Below, piece after piece: positions 8,764 to 17,235 of a stretch of 64,000 bases of DNA. The translations under genes were made by a program, and so were the position numbers. Within the stretch, counting starts at the first letter, position 1; each line of letters opens with the position of its first letter. The stretch is taken from positions 181,183-245,182 of the forward strand of contig NZ_JAAGBB010000002.1 in NCBI RefSeq assembly GCF_018129085.1, written 5' to 3'. The notes under the pieces are model-generated. The model was not told the DNA's origin. It saw only the letters and a list, made by a program, of their open reading frames with translations, and did no database searches. Origin of the DNA: Plastoroseomonas hellenica (GTDB lineage: Bacteria; Pseudomonadota; Alphaproteobacteria; Acetobacterales; Acetobacteraceae).

Positions 8764-9738
8764 TCAATCGGCTTTGATGTCGGCGGCGCGCACGACGGTG
8801 GTCCAGGTCGCGGTCTCCGCGCGGACGAAGGCGGCGAATTCGGCCGGCGGCAGCGGGCCGGGCTCGAAGCCGAGGCGGGCGAGCGGCTCGATCACCGCCG
8901 GCAGCGCCAGGAGCTTCGCGATTTCGGCGTGCAACCGCGCCAGGATCGGTGCCGGCGTGCCGGGCGGGGCGACGATGCCGTACCAATTGGCGATGTCGAA
9001 ATCCGCGACCAGGCTGCCGACCGGGGGCACCTGCGGCGCCTGCGCCCAGCGGGCCATGCTGCTGATGGCGAGCAGCCGCAACTGGTCCTGCTGCACCATC
9101 GGCCAGGCAGAGGTGTCGCTGAAGAAGATGTCGACATTGCCGGCGATGAGATCGGTCAGCGCCGGCGCGGTGCCGCGATAGGGCACGTGGGTCATGCGCA
9201 CGCCGAGCCGGAGGTTGAGCAACTCACCCGCCAAATGCGTGCCGGTGCCGACGCCGCCGGAGGCGAAGCGGATGGCGTCCGGCTGCCGCTTCAGGAGGTC
9301 GATGAAGCCGGCGAGGTCCTGGGCGGCCAGACCCTTGCGGCAGACCAGCAGCAGGGGGCTCAGCACCACGCGGGTGACGAAGCCGAGTGCCAGCGCATCA
9401 TAGGGGGTGGGGCGCACCACGGGCCCCACAGTCATGTTGCCCGGGCTGACGATGGCGATCGTGTAGCCATCGGGGGGTGATTTCGCCATGGCGTCGACGC
9501 CGATCGCGCCGCCGGCGCCGGCCCGGTTCTCCACCACCACGGTCTGGCCGAGCGCGGCGCCGAGATGCTCGGCGACGATGCGGCCGGTGGCGTCGACACC
9601 ACCGCCCGGGGAGAAGGGGACGATCAGGCGGATCGGTCGGCTCGGATAGGCCTGCCCCTGGGCGAGGGCAGCGCGCCCCATGGCTCCGGTCGCCAGGAGG
9701 GAGAGGCCAAGCTGGCGCCGCGAGAAGGGAAGGGGCAT
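8764..9738 (-). CDS. Bug family (TctC) tripartite tricarboxylate transporter solute-binding protein
   Basis: A 324-residue periplasmic binding protein of the Bug/TctC family, which binds carboxylates and related solutes for TctAB-type transporters. It has a signal peptide (RRQLGLSLLATGAMGRAALAQ) followed by the family hallmark YPSRPIRLIVPFSPGGGVDATGR, then VVVENRAGAGGAIGVDA, SPPDGYTIAIVSPG, GVGTGTHLAGELLN and HVPYRGTAPALTDL. It is the first gene of a unit with hyuA and hyuB, which suggests it delivers their substrate or a sensor ligand. No TctA or TctB membrane gene is present in the window. Confidence 0.93.
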   Translation of the reverse strand: MPLPFSRRQLGLSLLATGAMGRAALAQGQAYPSRPIRLIVPFSPGGGVDATGRIVAEHLGAALGQTVVVENRAGAGGAIGVDAMAKSPPDGYTIAIVSPGNMTVGPVVRPTPYDALALGFVTRVVLSPLLLVCRKGLAAQDLAGFIDLLKRQPDAIRFASGGVGTGTHLAGELLNLRLGVRMTHVPYRGTAPALTDLIAGNVDIFFSDTSAWPMVQQDQLRLLAISSMARWAQAPQVPPVGSLVADFDIANWYGIVAPPGTPAPILARLHAEIAKLLALPAVIEPLARLGFEPGPLPPAEFAAFVRAETATWTTVVRAADIKAD

Positions 9739-9843
9739 GCGTGATCTCCTTGGTCAGAACAGCCACCAGATGCCCGTGCCCGGTGTTCCCTTCCTGCTCC
9801 CGTCCGTGGCTCTCCGATCCCGGCGAGCCGGTCCGGATGGATT

Positions 9844-9855
9844 ATGCGCTCATAG
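9844..9855. promoter_or_regulatory. Candidate operator upstream of Bug-HyuA-HyuB
   Basis: TATGCGCTCATA, an imperfect inverted repeat, lies about 105 bp upstream of the Bug gene and carries the GCTCATAG octamer also found upstream of the RpiR-type regulator. On the minus strand it ends in CATAAT, a possible -10 element. The functional assignment is inference from sequence similarity only. Confidence 0.25.
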
Positions 9856-9953
9856 GTTGATAGTCGACCTCGACGCTCCATGCGATCATGCGCCAGGCAG
9901 CAGCGAAGACAAGGGACCCGGCGGCGATTTACGCGCCCTTTGCGCAGTGCCTG

Positions 9954-9997
9954 CTGGAGCATGATGCGCTCGCAAGCGCTCGCGAATCATGCTCCAG
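9954..9997. repeat. Perfect 12-bp inverted repeat in the gap before the diguanylate cyclase
   Basis: CTGGAGCATGAT at 9954 is perfectly complementary to ATCATGCTCCAG at 9986, with GCGCTCGC repeated inside the loop. The arms are separated by 20 bases. It sits directly before a copy of the dispersed 51-bp repeat in the 325-bp gap between the Bug gene and the cyclase gene. I see no gene in this gap. A cruciform, terminator or REP-like role is possible. Confidence 0.6.
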
Positions 9998-10004
9998 CCC
10001 TTTG

Positions 10005-10055
10005 TTTGATCGCGTGATTCAGACTTTTCGGCGAGTCCGCCTCAAGTCATCACGC
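10005..10055 (-). repeat. Dispersed 51-bp repeat, copy 1 (reverse orientation)
   Basis: This copy reads, on the minus strand, GCGTGATGACTTGAGGCG, a short inner inverted repeat, then GAAAAGTCTGAATCACGCG and ATCAAA. It matches copies at 12311, 12371 and 42727 except in the inner loop. The outer arms GCGTGAT and ATCACGC pair. It is the only copy lying upstream of a gene (the diguanylate cyclase) rather than between convergent genes. Confidence 0.75.
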
Positions 10056-10063
10056 TCTAGGCG

Positions 10064-11341
10064 ATGGCACCGGCAAGGGTCGCTGGTGGAACGAGGGAAT
10101 TGGATTTGAGAGGCCTACTTCTGCTGCTGCTGCAGGCCATCCTGTATTTCGCCGTGATGGCCGGGCTGCTCCGGCTGCGGCGACGCCTCGGGATCGGCGT
10201 CTTCGTCTGCGCCCTCGGCGTCATGCATTTCCTCGAGACCTATCTCGCGGCGGTCTTCTTCATCGAGCTTCCCTTCGGCCTGATCTCGCCGGGATCGACG
10301 GTGCTGTTCAGCGGCAAGCTCGCGATGATCCTGCTCCTCTATCTGCTGGAAGACGGGGAGACGGTGCGCCAGCCGATCTATGGCCTGCTGATCGGCAACA
10401 TGCTGATGGTGGGCCTGGTGCTGCTGCTCCGGCTCTACGATCCGCCGGCGACGCTCACGGGCTACAACCCGGACCTGGCGCTGATCGACCATGTCGGCGT
10501 GCTCATGATCTGGGGCACGACGCTGCTCTTCATCGACAGCATCGCCATCATCGTGCTGTTCGATGCGATCGTGCGACGGCTTCGCGGCCAAGTCGTGCTG
10601 TCGGCGCTGCTGAGCCTCGCCGCCATCCTCACCTTCGACCAGATCCTGTTCTTCGTCGGGCTGCAACTGGTCGCGGGAACGCCGGCCTCGGCGCTGTTCG
10701 GTGGCTGGATCGCGAAGATGGGCGCTGCCGTAGCCTTCACCGCGATGACCGCGATCTATCTGCGCTGGGGGGAACAGCGGCCGGCATCGCCCGAAACCGG
10801 GGGCGTCGCCGACGTCTTCAGCAAGCTGACCTACCGCTACCGCTACGAGGAACTGCTGAACCGGAGCCGCACGGATGCGCTGACCGGGGCGTGGAACCGT
10901 CAGCAGCTCGATGTCGCGGGGCCCCAGCACCTGGCTCAGGCAGCGGCGCGGGGCAGGGCCTTCGGCCTGGCGATCATCGATATCGACCACTTCAAGCAGT
11001 TGAACGATTCGCTCGGCCATCAGGCGGGCGACGCGGCGCTGGTGGGCGCGGTCGTGGCGATGAAGTCCTCCATCCGCCCCGGCGACCAGATCTTCCGCTA
11101 TGGCGGGGATGAGTTCGTGGTGATCTGCGGCGGCGTGCCGGCGGAGGACTTCCTGGCCTATGCCGAGCGGCTCCGGGCCGCGGTCGCCCAGGCCGATGGC
11201 GGCGCGCTGACCGCCAGCATCGGCATCGCGACTTTTCCGGGCGATGGGGCGGATTTCGGCGAGCTGATCCGGGCGGCGGATGCCCGCCTCTACGCGGCGA
11301 AACGCGATGGCCGCAACCGGGTGGCCAGCGGGACCATGTAG
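10064..11341 (+). CDS. Membrane-anchored diguanylate cyclase (GGDEF)
   Basis: A predicted diguanylate cyclase making cyclic di-GMP from two GTP at the inner membrane. The N-terminal 240 residues hold about six or seven hydrophobic helices; this sensor half is not one I can name, though ISPGSTVLF and its surroundings faintly recall VUT/YhhQ-type membrane proteins. A short RYRYEELLNRSRTDALTGAWNR linker leads into the GGDEF domain (about residues 265-425). The active site RYGGDEFVVI is intact, and an RPGD motif lies five residues before GGDEF, the standard I-site for product inhibition. No EAL domain is present. The start at 10064 is uncertain because the first 15 residues are not hydrophobic and other in-frame starts follow. 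Confidence 0.92.
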   Translation: MAPARVAGGTRELDLRGLLLLLLQAILYFAVMAGLLRLRRRLGIGVFVCALGVMHFLETYLAAVFFIELPFGLISPGSTVLFSGKLAMILLLYLLEDGETVRQPIYGLLIGNMLMVGLVLLLRLYDPPATLTGYNPDLALIDHVGVLMIWGTTLLFIDSIAIIVLFDAIVRRLRGQVVLSALLSLAAILTFDQILFFVGLQLVAGTPASALFGGWIAKMGAAVAFTAMTAIYLRWGEQRPASPETGGVADVFSKLTYRYRYEELLNRSRTDALTGAWNRQQLDVAGPQHLAQAAARGRAFGLAIIDIDHFKQLNDSLGHQAGDAALVGAVVAMKSSIRPGDQIFRYGGDEFVVICGGVPAEDFLAYAERLRAAVAQADGGALTASIGIATFPGDGADFGELIRAADARLYAAKRDGRNRVASGTM

Positions 11342-11431
11342 CGGCCGGCCGGTCGGCTGGCGCATCCCGCGGACGGCTGACACACTCCGTCGCCCGCGAC
11401 AGCGCGGGCCTGGAAAAGACGGGGACGGTCC

Positions 11432-12310
11432 ATGGACATCATGCCCGGATTCACGCTCACCGATATCGAGACCAGCGGCGCGCGCATCCGCCTGCGACAC
11501 GGCGGCAATGGGCCGCCGCTGCTCCTGCTGCACGGCAATCCGCTGACCCATGTCGCCTGGCATAAGGTCGCACCAAGGCTGGCGGAGCGGTTCCATGTCG
11601 TCGCCGCCGACCTGCGCGGCTATGGCGACAGCTCGGCGCCGCCGGAGGGGCCCGGTTCCGTCAACTACTCCTTCCGCGCCATGGCGCTCGATCAGGTCGA
11701 GGTCATGAAGGCGCTGGGCTATGACCGCTTCCACGTCGCGGGCCATGACCGCGGCGGCCGCACCACCCACCGCATGTGCCTCGACCATCCGGAGGCGGTG
11801 ATCAAGGCCGCGATCATTGATATCGTGCCGACGCTCGACATGTGGGCGGCGATGGACAAGCAGGGCGCCATCGGCAGTTGGCACTGGCCCTTCATGGCGC
11901 AACCCGCGGATTTCCCGGAGCGCATGCTGGGCGGCGTCCCGGCCGATTGGTACATGCGCAAGAAGCTGCTGAAGCAGACCGCCGACCTGGACTACATCCC
12001 ACCGGCGATCTGGGATGAATATGTCCGCTGCTTCAACGAGAAGACGATCCGCGGCTCCTGCGCCGACTACCGCGCGACCGCGACCATCGATTGCGAGCTC
12101 GACACCCAGGATCTCGGCCGGAAGATCGAGATGCCGATCCTGTTGCTGTGGGGGAAGAACAGCGGCGTCGGCAAGCGCTTCGCCGATCCGCTCGGCCTCT
12201 GGCGGCAGCGCGCGGCGGATGTCCGCGGCGAGGCGCTGCCGAGCGGCCACTACGTGAACGAGGAAGCGCCGGAGCAGGTGCTCGACTGGTTCTTGCGCTT
12301 TTTCGGCTGA
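11432..12310 (+). CDS. Alpha/beta hydrolase, fluoroacetate (haloacetate) dehalogenase-like
   Basis: A 292-residue alpha/beta hydrolase whose key residues follow those of fluoroacetate dehalogenase (EC 3.8.1.3), which hydrolyses haloacetates to glycolate and halide. The nucleophile is Asp106 in GHDRGGR instead of the usual Ser. Arg107 and Arg110 match the carboxylate-binding arginines, His151-Trp152 in SWHWPF match the halide-pocket pair, Asp130 matches the catalytic acid, and His273 in SGHYVNEEAP is the general base. From Asp106 to Trp152 the numbering is offset from the Rhodopseudomonas palustris enzyme RPA1163 (as I recall it) by a constant four residues. An ATG at 11432 with GGACGG just before it is the likely start. 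The fold and motif are firm; actual defluorination activity is inference. Confidence 0.9.
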   Translation: MDIMPGFTLTDIETSGARIRLRHGGNGPPLLLLHGNPLTHVAWHKVAPRLAERFHVVAADLRGYGDSSAPPEGPGSVNYSFRAMALDQVEVMKALGYDRFHVAGHDRGGRTTHRMCLDHPEAVIKAAIIDIVPTLDMWAAMDKQGAIGSWHWPFMAQPADFPERMLGGVPADWYMRKKLLKQTADLDYIPPAIWDEYVRCFNEKTIRGSCADYRATATIDCELDTQDLGRKIEMPILLLWGKNSGVGKRFADPLGLWRQRAADVRGEALPSGHYVNEEAPEQVLDWFLRFFG

Positions 12311-12360
12311 GCGTGATGACTTGAGGCCGTTGGCCGAAAAGTCTGAATCACGCGATCAAA
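12311..12360. repeat. Dispersed 51-bp repeat, copy 2
   Basis: GCGTGATGACTTGAGGCC, a three-base loop, GGCCGAAAAGTCTGAATC and ACGCGATCAAA form nested inverted repeats: outer GCGTGAT/ATCACGC and inner GGCC/GGCC. It begins directly after the dehalogenase stop codon and is followed by a second copy exactly 60 bp later, between two convergent genes. A bidirectional terminator or transcript-end structure is likely. Confidence 0.85.
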
Positions 12361-12370
12361 TTCGGTAGGA

Positions 12371-12420
12371 GCGTGATGACTTGAGGCCATCGGCCGAAAA
12401 GTCTGAATCACGCGATCAAA
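12371..12420. repeat. Dispersed 51-bp repeat, copy 3 (tandem with copy 2)
   Basis: Almost identical to the copy 60 bp earlier; only two bases of the inner loop differ (GTT versus ATC between the GGCC arms), so the stem is kept while the loop drifts. It abuts the stop codon of the convergent membrane-protein gene. Confidence 0.85.
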
Positions 12421-13017
12421 CTAGGGCGCCGGACGCCGCCGGCCCCAGAGGAAGCGGCGGGCGGCGGCCAGGCGGAGCGTGAGCCCGCCGCCTGGGCCAC
12501 CGAACCGGCCGCGGACCCGGCGCGCGAGCGCGGCCACCATCTCCCGCCCGCGGCGCAGCGTCGTGCGCGCCGCCTGCCAGGCGGGGAAGGCCTCGAGATA
12601 GGCATGCGCCCGCGCCAGCAGGCGCGTGACGATGCCATGCAGCCAGGCGAAGCTCGGCAGCTCCAGCAGCCGCGGCTCGGCCAGCGCGTAGAGCCGCGCG
12701 GAGATCGCGGTGCCGAGCAGCTTGGCGCCGATCGCCAGTGCCAGCCCGGCAAGGACCTGATGATGGGCGATCAGCCAGAGCGCCGCGATCTTGAGCGGAA
12801 ACAGCAGCGCGATCGGGATCAGGAACAGCGCGAAGACCAGCCGCGCATCGAGCCGCCGGACCAGGTCCTCCAGCGTCGCGACGAAGGGGATGCGCGCGAT
12901 CAGCGCGCCGATCGCGCGCGCCCAGCGCCAGACCGTCTCCTCCCAGAGGACGACGGCGAAGGCGAGGATCAGCAGGACCGATTTCAGCGCGAGGCGCAGC
13001 GTGCGGCGGAGGGGCAT
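12421..13017 (-). CDS. Membrane protein of unknown function
   Basis: A 198-residue protein with two strongly hydrophobic segments near the N-terminus (about residues 8-25 and 52-75), a third around residues 80-105, and a basic, Arg-rich C-terminal tail. I do not recognise the family; similar basic membrane proteins are common in Acetobacteraceae. The start at 13017 (MPLRRTLRLALK) is preferred over an upstream in-frame ATG at 13086 because it gives a normal membrane N-terminus. Its 3' end converges on the dehalogenase gene with two repeat copies between them. Confidence 0.65.
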   Translation of the reverse strand: MPLRRTLRLALKSVLLILAFAVVLWEETVWRWARAIGALIARIPFVATLEDLVRRLDARLVFALFLIPIALLFPLKIAALWLIAHHQVLAGLALAIGAKLLGTAISARLYALAEPRLLELPSFAWLHGIVTRLLARAHAYLEAFPAWQAARTTLRRGREMVAALARRVRGRFGGPGGGLTLRLAAARRFLWGRRRPAP

Positions 13018-13130
13018 GGGCGGGAATATAGGGTTTCGGCGACGCGATGCCGAGGCGCAACGGTCCTGCGGCTCGCCTCCGGTCATGGTCCGCTTCGGGG
13101 CCGCCGGGGCAGCAGGCTTCTGATCCGGCG

Positions 13131-13176
13131 AGCAGATTCACGCCTCCGGGCGAATTCCGCCCTTCGGCGATCTGCT
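13131..13176. repeat. Hairpin-forming repeat related to the element at 57320
   Basis: AGCAGAT at 13131 pairs with ATCTGCT at 13170, and GGGCG pairs with CGCCC inside. The arms enclose TTCACGCCTCC and CTTCGGCG, the same words found in the element at 57320 (GATTCACGCCTCCGG ... CGGCGATC). It lies upstream of the halogenase-like gene, after the start of the divergent membrane gene. Confidence 0.55.
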
Positions 13177-13221
13177 CTAGCATGGGCGGGAACGACTGGC
13201 AGCGAGGGGATCGACGGGGCG

Positions 13222-14535
13222 ATGCTGGATCAGACGGGCGGGAATGGCGCATCCGACACCGATGTGCTGGTGATCGGCGGCGGACCCGCGGGCTCGACCG
13301 CGGCGGCGCTCCTCGCCAAGGCCGGGCGCCGCGTCACTCTGCTGGAGAAGGAGGCGCATCCCCGCTTCCACATCGGCGAGAGCCTGCTGCCCCGCAACCT
13401 CGATATCCTGGAACGGCTCGGCGTGCTGGAGGCGGTGCGCGGCATCGGCGTGCACAAGCCGGGCGCGGAATTCGTCTCCGACCGCACCGGCCGCAGCTTC
13501 GCCTTTCCCTTCGCGCAGGCCCTGAACCGGTCGCGCACCCATGCCTGGCAGGTGAAGCGCGCCGATTTCGATGCGCTGCTCTTCGCCAATGCCCGCCGCC
13601 TCGGCGCCGAGACCCTGGAGCAGACGCGCGTCACCGATGTTCGCTTCGGCGCAGCCGGCGAACGGGCCGAGGTCGCGGCGCGCGGCCCGGCCGGGGAGGC
13701 GCTGGCCTTCCGGCCGCGCTACGTGCTGGACGCCTCCGGCCGCGACACCTTCCTGGCCGGGCGGATGCGGGTGAAGGTCTCCAACAAGTACAACAACACG
13801 GCCGCGATCTATGCGCATTTCCAGGGCGTGGAGCGGCGGAGCGGCGAGCTCGACGGCTATATCAGCATCCATCTCGCCGAGGATGGCTGGTTCTGGCTGA
13901 TCCCGCTGCCGGGCGACGTGATGAGCATCGGCTTCGTCGGCAACCAGTCGGCCTGGAAGGGACGCCAGGGGACGCCGCAGGAGCTGTTCCTGGCGCGCAT
14001 CGCGTCGAGCCCGACTGTCGCGGCGCGTGCGCGCGGGGCGACGATGATGTCGGAGGTCTACAGCACCGGAAACTACAGCTATCGCGCGGCGCAGGGGCAT
14101 GGCGACGGCTTCCTGATGATCGGCGATGCCTATGGCTTCGTCGATCCGATGTTCTCGACCGGCGTGCTGATGGCGATGACGGCGGGTGAGCTCGGCGCGG
14201 AAGCGGCGGATGCCTGGCTGGACAACCCGGCGCGCGGGCAGCGCCTGGCGGCGCGCACCAACCGGGAGCTGGCGCGCGCGATGGACCGCATCAGTTGGCT
14301 GATCTACCGGATCAACGACCCGGTCATGCGTTCGCTTTTCATGGCGCCGCGCAACACGCTGCTGATGCGCGACGGCATCATCAACATGCTGGCCGGCAAC
14401 CTGCGCGGCGACCTGCGCGCGACGCTGCCGATCCTCTCCTTCAAGGCGGTCTTCCATTTGCTGTCGGCGCTGCATCGCCGCGGCCTCGGGCCACCGATGC
14501 CGGAGGCGCTGCCGGAAGGCGCGCGCGGAGTCTAG
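13222..14535 (+). CDS. FAD-dependent halogenase-like oxidoreductase
   Basis: A 437-residue flavoprotein of the flavin-dependent halogenase / geranylgeranyl-reductase-like group. The FAD-binding GGGPAGSTAAALLAKAG motif is at residues 19-35 and HIGESLLP follows at 50-57. Lys79 in KPGAEF sits where halogenases carry the lysine that captures hypohalous acid. WFWLIP at residues 223-228 satisfies the WxWxIP signature that separates halogenases from monooxygenases. GDAYGFVDPMFSTGVLMAM is the second FAD motif. The substrate may be free or carrier-bound; no carrier or biosynthetic genes are nearby, and no partner flavin reductase. The start at 13222 gives the normal N-terminus. Halogenation is inference; a related reductase or hydroxylase remains possible. 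Confidence 0.8.
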   Translation: MLDQTGGNGASDTDVLVIGGGPAGSTAAALLAKAGRRVTLLEKEAHPRFHIGESLLPRNLDILERLGVLEAVRGIGVHKPGAEFVSDRTGRSFAFPFAQALNRSRTHAWQVKRADFDALLFANARRLGAETLEQTRVTDVRFGAAGERAEVAARGPAGEALAFRPRYVLDASGRDTFLAGRMRVKVSNKYNNTAAIYAHFQGVERRSGELDGYISIHLAEDGWFWLIPLPGDVMSIGFVGNQSAWKGRQGTPQELFLARIASSPTVAARARGATMMSEVYSTGNYSYRAAQGHGDGFLMIGDAYGFVDPMFSTGVLMAMTAGELGAEAADAWLDNPARGQRLAARTNRELARAMDRISWLIYRINDPVMRSLFMAPRNTLLMRDGIINMLAGNLRGDLRATLPILSFKAVFHLLSALHRRGLGPPMPEALPEGARGV

Positions 14536-14645
14536 GACGCGCCGAGGGGGCAGGCTTGCGCTTCCCGTTCCTGTCATGAATCTGTCATGATCGCCGCCTG
14601 CGTCGCTGCGCCGTAGCGGGCGACGATTGGGAGGAACGACAGACC

Positions 14646-15695
14646 ATGATCCGCTCGACGCTCGCCGCCGCCTGTCTCGCCGCGATCGCCGCCTGGGCGC
14701 CGGAAGCGGTGGCCCAGGCCCCCGCCTGCGGGCATCGCGGCGCGCTGGACGAGGCCTATTGCGACGAGGATCGCGACATGGTCGCCGATGCGCCGAGCGA
14801 TCCGGCACGCCAGCGCGACCCCTCTACCCTGGTCTTCGCCTATACCCCGGTCGAGGATCCGGCCCTCTATGCCAGCCAGTTCCGGCCCTTCACGGACCAT
14901 CTGACGCGCTGCACGGGCAAGCGCACCGTCTATTTCCAGGTGACCGCCAACGCCGCCCAGGTCGAGGCGATGCGCAGCGGCCGCCTTCATATCGCGGGCT
15001 TCTCGACCGGCCCCACCGCCTTCGCGGTCAACCTCGCGGGCGCGGTGCCCTTCGCGGTCAAGGGTGGCGAGCAGGGCTATGAGAGCTATCGCGTCGCCAT
15101 GATCGTGCGCGCCGACAGCCCCTTCCAGTCGCTGACCGACCTGCGCGGGCGGCGCGTGGCGCACACCTCGGCGACATCCAATTCCGGCAACCTGGCGCCG
15201 CGCGCCTTCTTCCCAGGCCTGGGGCTGACGCCGGACACCGATTACCGGGTGATCTTCTCGGGCGGGCACGACCGCAGCGTGATGGGTGTGAATGCCGGCG
15301 ACTATGACGCGGCGCCGGTCGCCTCCGACGTCTACAACCGCATGATCGGGCGCGGCCAGGTGCGGCGGGAGACCTTCCGCACCATCTGGGAGAGCGCGCC
15401 GTTCCCGACCTCCTCCTTCGCGCTGGCGCATGACCTGCGGCCGGAGCTCGCGGCGCGCATCCGGCAATGCTTCTTCGACTTCCGCTTCCCGGACGCGATG
15501 CGCCGCGACCTCGGCGGCAATGACCGCTTCTGGCCGGCGACCTACCTGCGCGACTGGGAGCCGGTGCGCCAGGTCGCGGATGCGGTGAACGCGCCCTACA
15601 ACCGCGCCGCCTTCGACGCGGAAGCGGCCCGCGAGCGGGCGGCCGAGGAGCGGCGCCGTCAGCAGGCGCCGCAGCAGCCCGGCCGCGCCCCGTGA
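14646..15695 (+). CDS. phnD: Phosphonate-type ABC transporter solute-binding protein
   Basis: A 349-residue periplasmic PhnD-family protein that binds phosphonates, phosphite or a related oxyanion. A signal peptide (about residues 1-24, ending AVAQA) is followed by [11 protein letters not shown], a [21 protein letters not shown] segment, the ligand-site block [17 protein letters not shown] and [20 protein letters not shown]. The C-terminal 25 residues are an Arg/Glu/Gln-rich tail ([16 protein letters not shown]), unusual for the family. GGAGG lies before the ATG. It is the first gene of a tight phnD-C-E-E operon and overlaps phnC. No C-P lyase genes follow, so the real ligand is open. Confidence 0.92.
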   Translation: MIRSTLAAACLAAIAAWAPEAVAQAPACGHRGALDEAYCDEDRDMVADAPSDPARQRDPSTLVFAYTPVEDPALYASQFRPFTDHLTRCTGKRTVYFQVTANAAQVEAMRSGRLHIAGFSTGPTAFAVNLAGAVPFAVKGGEQGYESYRVAMIVRADSPFQSLTDLRGRRVAHTSATSNSGNLAPRAFFPGLGLTPDTDYRVIFSGGHDRSVMGVNAGDYDAAPVASDVYNRMIGRGQVRRETFRTIWESAPFPTSSFALAHDLRPELAARIRQCFFDFRFPDAMRRDLGGNDRFWPATYLRDWEPVRQVADAVNAPYNRAAFDAEAARERAAEERRRQQAPQQPGRAP

Positions 15696-16459
15696 TGCTG
15701 GCGCCGTCGCCCCCGCTCTCGATCCGGGGCCTGTTCAAGGAATACGTCCCCGGCAAGCCGGTGCTGCGCGGGCTCGACCTCGATGTCGAGGCGGAGGGGA
15801 TCACCGCGATCATCGGCCCTTCCGGCACCGGCAAGTCGACCTTGCTCCGCTGCATCAACCGGCTGGTCGAGCCGACCTCGGGCGAGATCCGGCTGCATGG
15901 GGAGAACCTGGCGGCGCTGCGCGGCCGGGCGCTGAGGCTCGCGCGGCGCCGGATCGGCATGGTGTTCCAGGAATACAACCTCGTGGAACGCCTGTCGGTG
16001 ATGGAGAACGTGCTCTGCGGGCGGCTCGGGCATGTGGCGCTGTGGCGGGTATTCCTGCGGCGCTACCCGCAGGCCGATATCGATCGCGCCTTCGCGCTGC
16101 TCGATGCCGTCGGCCTGCCGGAGCATGCGACGCGGCGCGCCGATGCACTCTCGGGCGGGCAGCGCCAGCGCGTCGGCATCGCCCGCGCGCTGATGCAGCG
16201 GCCGGACCTGCTGCTCGCCGATGAGCCGACCTCCTCCCTCGACCCGCGCACCGCAGTCGAGGTGCTGGAGCTGCTGGCGCGGCTGACCGGGGAGGTCGGC
16301 GTGCCGGTGCTGCTCAATATCCATAATGTCGAGCTCGCCCGCCGCTTCGCGCGCCGGGTGATCGGGCTCTCGGAAGGGGCCGTCATTTATGACGGCCCGC
16401 CGGACGGGCTGCGCGACGCGCATCTCCGCGCCATCTACGGCGGCGAGGATTGGCTGTGA
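15692..16459 (+). CDS. phnC: Phosphonate-type ABC transporter ATP-binding protein
   Basis: A 255-residue ABC ATPase with Walker [10 protein letters not shown] near residue 42, the Q-loop in GMVFQEYNL, signature [15 protein letters not shown] and Walker [14 protein letters not shown]. The IRRLV-like [13 protein letters not shown] and [20 protein letters not shown] blocks are typical of PhnC. It powers uptake through the two PhnE-type permeases that follow. A GTG at 15692 overlaps the phnD stop by four bases and is followed directly by an ATG at 15695; either may be used. Confidence 0.95.
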   Translation: MMLAPSPPLSIRGLFKEYVPGKPVLRGLDLDVEAEGITAIIGPSGTGKSTLLRCINRLVEPTSGEIRLHGENLAALRGRALRLARRRIGMVFQEYNLVERLSVMENVLCGRLGHVALWRVFLRRYPQADIDRAFALLDAVGLPEHATRRADALSGGQRQRVGIARALMQRPDLLLADEPTSSLDPRTAVEVLELLARLTGEVGVPVLLNIHNVELARRFARRVIGLSEGAVIYDGPPDGLRDAHLRAIYGGEDWL

Positions 16460-17235
16460 GCGCCGCCGCGCGCCGCGCCTTCGCGCCGAACTGGGCGGCC
16501 CGCGCCGGCTTCGCCGCACTCGCGCTCTACGTCGTCTATGCGACGGCGCAGCTCGATCTGACCTGGGCTCGGCTGTCGATCGGCTTCGGCGAGGCGGGGC
16601 GCCTGTTCGCGCGCATGCTGCCGCCCAACTTCGCCCGCTGGGAGCTGCTGGCGGAAGGCATGCTGGAGAGCCTGCAGATCGCCGTGCTCTCGACCGCGCT
16701 CGGCATCCTGCTGTCGCTGCCGCTCGGGCTGCTGGCGGCACGCAACATCGCGCCCTGGTTCGTCGCGGTGCCGGTGCGCGGCTTCATCGCCGTGTGCCGG
16801 TCGCTGCACTACGTGATCGTCGCGATCCTCTTCGTGAAGGCGCTGGGCTTCGGGGCGCTGGCGGGCGTCGCGGCGCTGACGGTCGCCTCCATGGGCTTCA
16901 TCGCCAAGCTCTTCGCCGAGGCGGTGGAGGAGATCTCGATGAAGCCGGTCGAGGCGGCGCGGGCGGCGGGCGGCGGCACGCTCGCGGTGCTGATCCATGC
17001 GGTGCTGCCGCAGGTCGCGTCGCGCTTCACCGGCTTCTGCCTCTATCAGCTCGATTCCAACCTCAGGAACTCGACGCTGGTCGGCATCGTCGGCGCGGGC
17101 GGCATCGGCGGCACGCTGTTCGCGGCCTTCAAGCGCTTCGACTACGATTTCGTCTCGGCGATTCTGATCGCGATCATCGCCCTGATCTTCCTGGCCGAGC
17201 TGCTGTCCGGCCGCATCCGGGCAGCGATGCGGTGA
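16456..17235 (+). CDS. phnE: Phosphonate-type ABC transporter permease, first copy
   Basis: An inner-membrane permease of the PhnE family, about 259 residues, with six predicted helices. It carries the cytoplasmic EAA loop ([16 protein letters not shown]) that docks on the ATPase, and the closing [27 protein letters not shown] block typical of PhnE. The GTG at 16456 overlaps the phnC stop codon (GTGA). It is followed by a second, divergent PhnE, so the importer probably uses a heterodimer of permeases, as in other phnDCE1E2 operons. Confidence 0.93.
   Translation: MSAAARRAFAPNWAARAGFAALALYVVYATAQLDLTWARLSIGFGEAGRLFARMLPPNFARWELLAEGMLESLQIAVLSTALGILLSLPLGLLAARNIAPWFVAVPVRGFIAVCRSLHYVIVAILFVKALGFGALAGVAALTVASMGFIAKLFAEAVEEISMKPVEAARAAGGGTLAVLIHAVLPQVASRFTGFCLYQLDSNLRNSTLVGIVGAGGIGGTLFAAFKRFDYDFVSAILIAIIALIFLAELLSGRIRAAMR

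Noticed and set aside
6670..9480. A 936-codon plus-strand frame opposite hyuA and the Bug gene
   Set aside because: Antisense shadow; low-complexity Arg/Gly/Asp-rich product with no motif, while both minus-strand genes have full family signatures.
10115..12250. A 711-codon minus-strand frame opposite the diguanylate cyclase and dehalogenase genes
   Set aside because: It crosses two well-supported genes and has no recognisable domain.
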